Assembly (NCBI RefSeq): GCF_009647605.1
Contig: NZ_WJIF01000002.1
Location: forward strand, 372,001-436,000
Reading direction: 5' to 3'
Length of the DNA: 64,000 nucleotides
Origin: Agromyces agglutinans
Lineage (GTDB): Bacteria; Actinomycetota; Actinomycetes; Actinomycetales; Microbacteriaceae
Part shown: positions 60,396-64,000 of the stretch, piece after piece
How the letters are laid out: the number at the start of each line of letters is the position of its first letter
How positions within the stretch are numbered: position 1 is the first letter of the stretch
Program-made: the position numbers and the translations under genes
Notes under the pieces: generated by a model
The model's input: the letters and a program-made list of their open reading frames with translations, nothing else
What the model was told of the DNA's origin: nothing
Database searches by the model: none

Positions 60396-60970
60396 CGGAT
60401 GCCTCGGGCGGGACGGGTGCCTCGGACGGGACGGATGCCTCGGACCCCGGAGATGCCGCCGCAGCGGTCGCCCGTGCGCGCGAGCGCTTCGCCGACGCCG
60501 CCGCGGCCCTGCTCGCCGCGGGCGCCCGCCGGGAGTTGCGCGCCGAGTTCGTGCCCGAGCGGCGCGTGCTCGGCATCCCGCGCGCCGCGCGCATGGCGGC
60601 GCTCGGCGAGGTGTGGCGGCTCGGCGCCCTCCTGCTCGATGCTGGCGGCACGGCGTATGCGACCGGCCGGGTCGTGCGCGCCGAGCGGCCGGCGCGCCGG
60701 AGCATCACCGCGGCGTCCGTCGCCGAGCAGCGCGCGCTGCAGGCGGCCGCGGTGAAGGGCGGCATCGCCGCGGGCACCACCGTCGTCTTCGACGCGCCGG
60801 CGCTCGACCTCGACGAGCTCGGCCGCAGCGGTGCCGTCGGTCCGCTCGTGCTGGCCGCCGGCGAGGTGCTCGTGCGATGGAGCCCGACGCAGCCCGGAGC
60901 GCTGACCCCGCTCTACGCCTACCTGCGCGACCGCGTCGACCTGCTCGTGCATCCGCCGCAGGGCGCGTAG
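60392..60970 (+). CDS. Uncharacterised protein cotranslated with the preceding gene
   Basis: A soluble protein of 192 residues with a Gly/Asp/Ser-rich start (built on repeated GATGCCTCG-type units). The helical region ARARERFADAAAALL is followed by a block running from LLDAGGTAYATGRVV to GIAAGTTVVFDAPALDLD. Related proteins are often named glutaminase in databases, without visible catalytic motifs here. The ATGA overlap with the 139-residue protein suggests the two work together. Function unknown. Confidence 0.55.
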   Translation: MTDASGGTGASDGTDASDPGDAAAAVARARERFADAAAALLAAGARRELRAEFVPERRVLGIPRAARMAALGEVWRLGALLLDAGGTAYATGRVVRAERPARRSITAASVAEQRALQAAAVKGGIAAGTTVVFDAPALDLDELGRSGAVGPLVLAAGEVLVRWSPTQPGALTPLYAYLRDRVDLLVHPPQGA

Positions 60971-61029
60971 CCGAGGCATCCCGTCGCGGTCGGATCGCCT
61001 CGCGGCGTCTCGCCGCCTCGCATCGCCGG

Positions 61030-61035
61030 TAGGCT
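61030..61035 (+). promoter_or_regulatory. -10 element of the 88-residue membrane protein gene
   Basis: TAGGCT ends 6 nt before GTG 61042, the recurrent leaderless layout. Confidence 0.55.
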
Positions 61036-61041
61036 GCCCCG

Positions 61042-61308
61042 GTGACGTCGAAGACCTCCTGGCCCCCGCTGCTGTCCGCCCGCGCCATGTTCTGGTCGGG
61101 TCTCGTGCTGATCGGCGTCTGGCTGCTGATCCAGGTGATCATGTCGGCCGTCTCGTTCGCGATCGCGAACCTGCCGTGGGCGATGCACGGCGGCGGCCCC
61201 GCAGGCCTGCCGTTCGCGGGCACGATCGCCGAGCTCGCCCTCGTGCTCGGCGCCGTGCTCGTGGGCGCCGGCCTCGTCACCCGCCACCTGGAGCGCCCGG
61301 GCGCCTGA
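61042..61308 (+). CDS. Small two-helix membrane protein
   Basis: A protein of 88 residues: helix 1 FWSGLVLIGVWLLIQVIMSA, helix 2 IAELALVLGAVLVGAGLV, with a short Gly/Pro loop between. GTG start with a leaderless -10. No family is recognised. Confidence 0.6.
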   Translation: MTSKTSWPPLLSARAMFWSGLVLIGVWLLIQVIMSAVSFAIANLPWAMHGGGPAGLPFAGTIAELALVLGAVLVGAGLVTRHLERPGA

Positions 61309-61327
61309 GCGCCGACCGCGCTCGTGT

Positions 61328-61375
61328 CGACCGCGCGTCGCGTCGATCGCGCGTCGCGTCGATCGCGCGTCGCTT
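61328..61375. repeat. Three tandem copies of a 16-bp unit
   Basis: CGATCGCGCGTCGCGT-type units at 61328-61343, 61344-61359 and 61360-61375, differing by one base each at the ends. They fill the gap before the VIT-family gene. Confidence 0.7.
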
Positions 61376-61411
61376 CGGCCTCGTGGCGGCGGCGTGCGCG
61401 AAGGTGGCCTC

Positions 61412-62074
61412 GTGGCGTGGGTTCGATCCGAGGGGTTCCGGTCGTTCGTGGTGTCGTCGACCGACGGCATCATCGGAACGGCCGGCGTGCTGCTCGGCTT
61501 CGCGGGCGCCGGCGCATCGAGCGGCACCCTGTTGATCGCGTCCATCTCCGCGCTCGTGGCGGGCTCGGTCGCCGGGTTCTGCTCGAAGTACGCCGAGCTC
61601 GCGGCCGAACGCGACGCGGAGCGGGCCGTGATCGCCGACGAGATCGAGGATCTGCGGGATCCGGCCGACGACCTCGCCGCGCTCGCCGCGAGGTTCGAGG
61701 CGCGCGGGGTGCAGCCCACCGTCGCGCGCGAGGTCGCCGAACAGTTGTTCGCACACGACGCGCTCGACGCCGAGCTGGAGTTCACGCACGGCATCGACGA
61801 GCCGACCCGAGCCGTGGAGCCGTTGCTCGGGGCCGCCGCCGGGGCGGCCGCGATCGCGCTCGGCTCCGCCCTGCCGCTCGCGATCCTGGTCGTGTACCCC
61901 GCCGCGTGGGAGGAGTGGGCGGTCGCGCTCGCCGTCATCCTCTCGCTCACGGTCGCGGGCGTGCTGACCTCGGTCACGGCGCGCACGTCGGTCTGGCGCG
62001 GGCTCGCCCGCACCGTCGGCGTCGGCGTGCTCACGATGCTCGCGACCTACCTCGCGGGTGTGCTCATCTTCTGA
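61412..62074 (+). CDS. VIT1/CCC1-family (DUF125) transporter
   Basis: A membrane protein of 220 residues, predicted to move Fe2+ or Mn2+ in exchange for protons. The first helix has the family motif FVVSSTDGIIGTAGVLLGFAGAG, the second GFCSKYAELAAERD. A cytoplasmic helical region with paired Glu residues (~60-120, metal-binding in relatives) precedes three C-terminal helices. The GTG at 61412 is preferred because of the AAGG upstream and family length; GTG 61394 is possible. Confidence 0.85.
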   Translation: MAWVRSEGFRSFVVSSTDGIIGTAGVLLGFAGAGASSGTLLIASISALVAGSVAGFCSKYAELAAERDAERAVIADEIEDLRDPADDLAALAARFEARGVQPTVAREVAEQLFAHDALDAELEFTHGIDEPTRAVEPLLGAAAGAAAIALGSALPLAILVVYPAAWEEWAVALAVILSLTVAGVLTSVTARTSVWRGLARTVGVGVLTMLATYLAGVLIF

Positions 62075-62118
62075 TCACGGCTCGACGCAGCCCGGGCGAT
62101 CGGGTATCGTCGTCGACC

Positions 62119-62169
62119 GTGTCTTGCTGCACCTTCTCCGCGCTGATCATCCGGCCCCGCACCGCCTGA
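62119..62169 (+). CDS. Leader peptide of the erm gene
   Basis: GTG start, 16 codons, TGA: peptide VSCCTFSALIIRPRTA. A -10-like TATCGT (62105-62110) ends 8 nt before the GTG, and TCGACG (62082-62087) at 17-bp spacing could be the -35, so the peptide would be translated from a nearly leaderless mRNA. Arg12-Pro13-Arg14 fits the +x+ arrest pattern known from macrolide-sensing leader peptides (compare the RLR class). Its last codons lie in the first segment of the attenuator, so ribosome stalling here would decide RNA folding. Confidence 0.65.
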   Translation: MSCCTFSALIIRPRTA

Positions 62170-62276
62170 GGCGGAGCGCCCGGCCCTTCTACCGCGTCCC
62201 TCCGCCTCGGCCCCTGACCATGGCCGGGTGCATTCGGCGTGCCCGGCCGCAGGTTCCTCGACCAGCGGAGCAGCAG
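62162..62276 (+). promoter_or_regulatory. Predicted translational attenuator of erm
   Basis: Four segments: 0 = CCGCC (62162-62166), 1 = GAGGCGGAG (62168-62176), 2 = CTCCGCCTC (62200-62208), 3 = GCGGAG (62265-62270), which is the erm ribosome binding site. 0 pairs with 1 (loop = the leader stop codon) and 2 with 3, hiding the site; alternatively 1 pairs with 2 (9 bp) and frees 3. GGCCGGG/CCCGGCC (62222-62228 / 62242-62248) folds between 2 and 3. A ribosome held on Arg-Pro-Arg would cover segment 0 only, and so switch the fold to the open form. Confidence 0.65.
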
Positions 62277-63142
62277 TGCGCACCCCACGATCCTCGTCTT
62301 CACGATCCTCATCGGCACGATCCTCATCGGCACGATCCTCATCGGCAGAGTCCCATCGCCGATCCTCCGGCCCGCCGATCGGCGGCCGCCAGGAGCTCGG
62401 CCAGAACTTCCTCGTCGACCGACGCGTGATCGACCGCATGGTCGCGCTCGTCGACGCCGCTCCCGGCCCCGTGGTCGAGCTCGGCGCGGGCGGCGGGGCG
62501 CTCACGCGTCCCCTCGCTGCGCTCGGTCGCCCGCTGACGGCGGTCGAGCTCGACCCGCAGCGAGCTGATGCGCTTCGGCGCGACCTGGCCGGCTCGGCAC
62601 GCATCGTGCGGGCCGACGCGGTGACGTGGCGGCATCCGTCGCAGCCGCACGTCGTCGTCGGCAACGTGCCCTTCCATCTGACGACCGCCATCCTGCGCAA
62701 GCTCCTCGCCGAACCCTCGTGGAGCGTCGCGGTGCTGCTGACCCAGTGGGAGGCGGCGAGGCGCCGCTGCGGCGTCGGCGGCACGAGCCAGCTCACCGTG
62801 CAGTGGATGCCGTGGTTCGAGTTCCGCCTCGACCGACGCGTGCCGGCACGGGCGTTCCGGCCCATGCCGTCGGTCGACGGCGGGCTCTTCACCATCACGC
62901 GGCGCGAATGCGCGCTCGTGCCGGACGCCGACCGGAGGGCCTACCAGTCGTGGGTCGGCGAGGTCTTCGGCGGACGCGGGCGCGGGCTCGCGCAGGTGCT
63001 CGCGCGCACGGGGCATCCGCTGCCGGTCGCGCGCGCCCGGGCGTGGCTCGTCTCGCGCGGGCTGCCCGCCGACGTGCTGCCGGGCCGGCTCACCGCCGAC
63101 GACTGGGGCGCGCTGTGGGCGGAGGTGCGGCGGCGTCGGTGA
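62276..63142 (+). CDS. erm: Erm-type 23S rRNA (adenine-N6)-methyltransferase
   Basis: A S-adenosylmethionine-dependent enzyme of 288 residues predicted to methylate A2058 of 23S rRNA and so lower binding of macrolides, lincosamides and streptogramin B. Motifs: LGQNFLVD, VVELGAGGGALTRPLA (cofactor loop), TAVELDP, RADAV, and VVGNVPFHLTT (the catalytic N-x-P-F/Y loop). AQW/WFEFRL, FRPMPSVDGG separate Erm from KsgA. GTG 62276 has GGAG 5 nt upstream. The first ~40 residues are an extra Arg/Ser-rich tail with RSSSA repeats in rare codons. Expression is probably inducible through the leader. Confidence 0.85.
   Translation: MRTPRSSSSRSSSARSSSARSSSAESHRRSSGPPIGGRQELGQNFLVDRRVIDRMVALVDAAPGPVVELGAGGGALTRPLAALGRPLTAVELDPQRADALRRDLAGSARIVRADAVTWRHPSQPHVVVGNVPFHLTTAILRKLLAEPSWSVAVLLTQWEAARRRCGVGGTSQLTVQWMPWFEFRLDRRVPARAFRPMPSVDGGLFTITRRECALVPDADRRAYQSWVGEVFGGRGRGLAQVLARTGHPLPVARARAWLVSRGLPADVLPGRLTADDWGALWAEVRRRR
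62286..62345 (+). repeat. 15-bp tandem repeat (RSSSA) in the 5' end of erm
   Basis: CACGATCCTCATCGG occurs three times without change (62301-62345), preceded by a diverged copy (62286-62300). In the erm frame it reads CGA TCC TCA TCG GCA, using codons that are rare in this genome. Confidence 0.9.
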
Positions 63143-63151
63143 GCCGTACGC

Positions 63152-63664
63152 TCAGTGGGGATCGTCGGTTCGCTCGAACCCGAACGTGGTGATCGCGGCG
63201 AGGTCGCCGGTGGCGACGCGCTCGAGCACGAACCGCTCGTGGTGCACGACCCGTTCGGGCAGGTCGTCGAGGTCGAACCAGCGCAGCTCGTCGGCCTTCG
63301 GCTCGAGCAGGACCGGAGCATCCGCCCAGGCGTGGCATACGAAGAAGAAGTCAGCGCGCTGCTCGACGGCGGCCGACGTCGGACCGGTGCGGTGCATCGT
63401 GGTCAACGGATCGAGGTCGGCCGGCTCGATCGTGACGCCGATCTCTTCAGCAGCCTCGCGCACGGCCGCGTGGACGACGGACTCGCCGGCCTCGACGTGG
63501 CCCGCCGCCGACGCGCCCCACCAGCCGTCGTAGTAGCCCGTGCCGGCGCGCAACTGCAGGAGCACGCGGCGACCGTCGAACAGGAACACGTACGCGGCTG
63601 GGACCACGCTGAACCGCCCGTGGGCGGCGGCGTACTCCTCGGAGTAGGGCTGCGGGGCGCTCAT
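63152..63664 (-). CDS. Nudix hydrolase
   Basis: A pyrophosphohydrolase of 170 residues. The Nudix box is complete, from GHVEAGESVVHAAVREAAEE through IGV (residues ~58-80; G-x5-E-x7-R-E-x2-E-E-x-G). The preceding part (AYVFLFDGRRVLLQLRAGTGYYDGWWG) resembles enzymes acting on nucleotide derivatives such as 8-oxo-dGTP or ADP-ribose, or IPP-isomerase-like members. It is convergent with erm and downstream of purL. Substrate unknown. Confidence 0.9.
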   Translation of the reverse strand: MSAPQPYSEEYAAAHGRFSVVPAAYVFLFDGRRVLLQLRAGTGYYDGWWGASAAGHVEAGESVVHAAVREAAEEIGVTIEPADLDPLTTMHRTGPTSAAVEQRADFFFVCHAWADAPVLLEPKADELRWFDLDDLPERVVHHERFVLERVATGDLAAITTFGFERTDDPH

Positions 63665-63669
63665 CGGGT

Positions 63670-63693
63670 CTCGATACGCTTCGCTACTCGACC
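63670..63693. repeat. CTCGATAC...CTACTCGACC interspersed element, copy 2
   Basis: CTCGATACGC TTCG CTACTCGACC, followed by GACGGG, in the 51-bp gap between purL and the Nudix gene. It shares both ends with the element at the lspA stop. Confidence 0.55.
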
Positions 63694-63715
63694 GACGGGT
63701 TCGTGGCGGCCCGCC

Positions 63716-64000
63716 TCAGTGCCCGAGCACCGGGCCGAACGCGTCGGCGAGCGGCGCGCGGTTGACCCGGCGCAGTTCGTCGATCGAGACGGTGAACGCG
63801 TCCTGCACCTCGAGGGCGCCCGACGCGGCATCCGTCACGCCGATGCGGCGCACCGGGTAGCCCCGGCCCTCGCAGAGGCCGCGGAACTTCACGTCGTCTT
63901 CGCGGGGCACGCTGACGATGACCCGACCGGCCGACTCCGAGAACAGCGCCGTCGCGAGGTCGATGCCCGAATCCTCCACGACCTCGCCGAGGAAGACGCG
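63716..64000 (-). CDS. purL: Phosphoribosylformylglycinamidine synthase subunit PurL, C-terminal end (5' part outside window)
   Basis: The last 94 residues of a protein whose start lies beyond the window. ATALFSESAGRVIVSVPRED is the conserved PurL segment near the C-terminus (the ATP-binding AIRS-like domain), followed by the typical ending with VQDAFTVSIDELRRV. PurL makes FGAM in purine synthesis, the same pathway as purA upstream. The frame is open to the edge. Confidence 0.88.
   Translation of the reverse strand, partial: RVFLGEVVEDSGIDLATALFSESAGRVIVSVPREDDVKFRGLCEGRGYPVRRIGVTDAASGALEVQDAFTVSIDELRRVNRAPLADAFGPVLGH

Noticed and set aside
61309-61411. A leader peptide or riboswitch before the VIT-family gene
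   Set aside because: The short gap is filled by the 16-bp tandem repeats, and no conserved riboswitch core or convincing small frame with a ribosome binding site was seen.
62276-63142. KsgA (16S rRNA dimethyltransferase) instead of Erm
   Set aside because: The WFEFRL and FRPMPSVDGG blocks, the Arg/Ser-rich N-terminal tail and the leader attenuator fit Erm, and KsgA-specific insert sequences are absent.

Overview
The window is high-GC DNA (roughly 70 percent G+C) with many GTG starts, ATGA/GTGA stop-start overlaps and apparently leaderless promoters. Gene content (DUF3151 next to purA, YhgE/Pip protein, DUF5979-type surface protein, class-2 argG, GAP-family protein) and the abundant heptamer GGATGCC/GGCATCC point to an actinobacterium of the family Microbacteriaceae, Agromyces- or Microbacterium-like. 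This is inferred from style and content, not from a marker gene. It looks like chromosome: there are no tRNA or rRNA genes, no insertion sequence, no phage genes and no CRISPR array. No stretch longer than 300 bases lacks a gene or recognisable element.

Layout. 1-3.6 kb: end of an MFS exporter, a TetR repressor, an Nramp manganese transporter with two MntR-like palindromes, and a SpoU-type RNA methyltransferase. 3.6-14.4 kb: a divergent sugar-acid or modified-sugar catabolic cluster. The leftward arm holds a 2-hydroxyacid dehydrogenase, a DeoR-LacI hybrid regulator, an SDR epimerase/dehydrogenase and a DUF4380 protein. The rightward arm holds an ABC binding protein, two permeases, a mannonate-dehydratase-type enolase, a TIM-barrel isomerase and a Gfo/Idh/MocA oxidoreductase. 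14.5-22.5 kb: CorA, a DUF4440 protein, a TetR / degenerate ATPase / YhgE-Pip membrane operon, a GAP-family protein, cardiolipin synthase, and an alpha/beta hydrolase divergent from a TetR regulator. 23-27 kb: a small secreted protein, argG, a DUF3151 gene and purA. 27-38.2 kb: one 3702-residue surface protein whose C-terminal half is three copies of a five-module super-repeat. 38-48 kb: a small antitoxin-like protein, a GNAT enzyme, a TauE/SafE transporter, a LytS/LytTR two-component system between two sodium:solute symporters (DUF485-ActP on one side), lpd and lspA. 48-57.8 kb: an EamA exporter, a YtrA-type GntR-ABC operon, a CsoR-box-preceded copper ATPase, a MacB/FtsX-type ABC pair, chorismate mutase and an SDR enzyme. 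58-64 kb: a secreted subtilisin, two small conserved unknowns, a VIT-family transporter, an Erm-type 23S rRNA methyltransferase, a Nudix hydrolase and the end of purL.

The most interesting system is the erm locus at 62.1-63.1 kb. A leaderless 16-codon upstream reading frame with an Arg-Pro-Arg motif is followed by four mutually exclusive RNA segments, the last being the erm ribosome binding site. This is the geometry of a drug-induced translational attenuator. Second is GGATGCC/GGCATCC, which is strongly over-represented and recurs as inverted pairs inside intergenic hairpins, as DNA-uptake signals do in other bacteria. Third is the higher-order repeat of the giant surface protein. Candidate operators were found for most local regulators: three TetR, MntR-like, DeoR-like, LytTR, GntR and CsoR.
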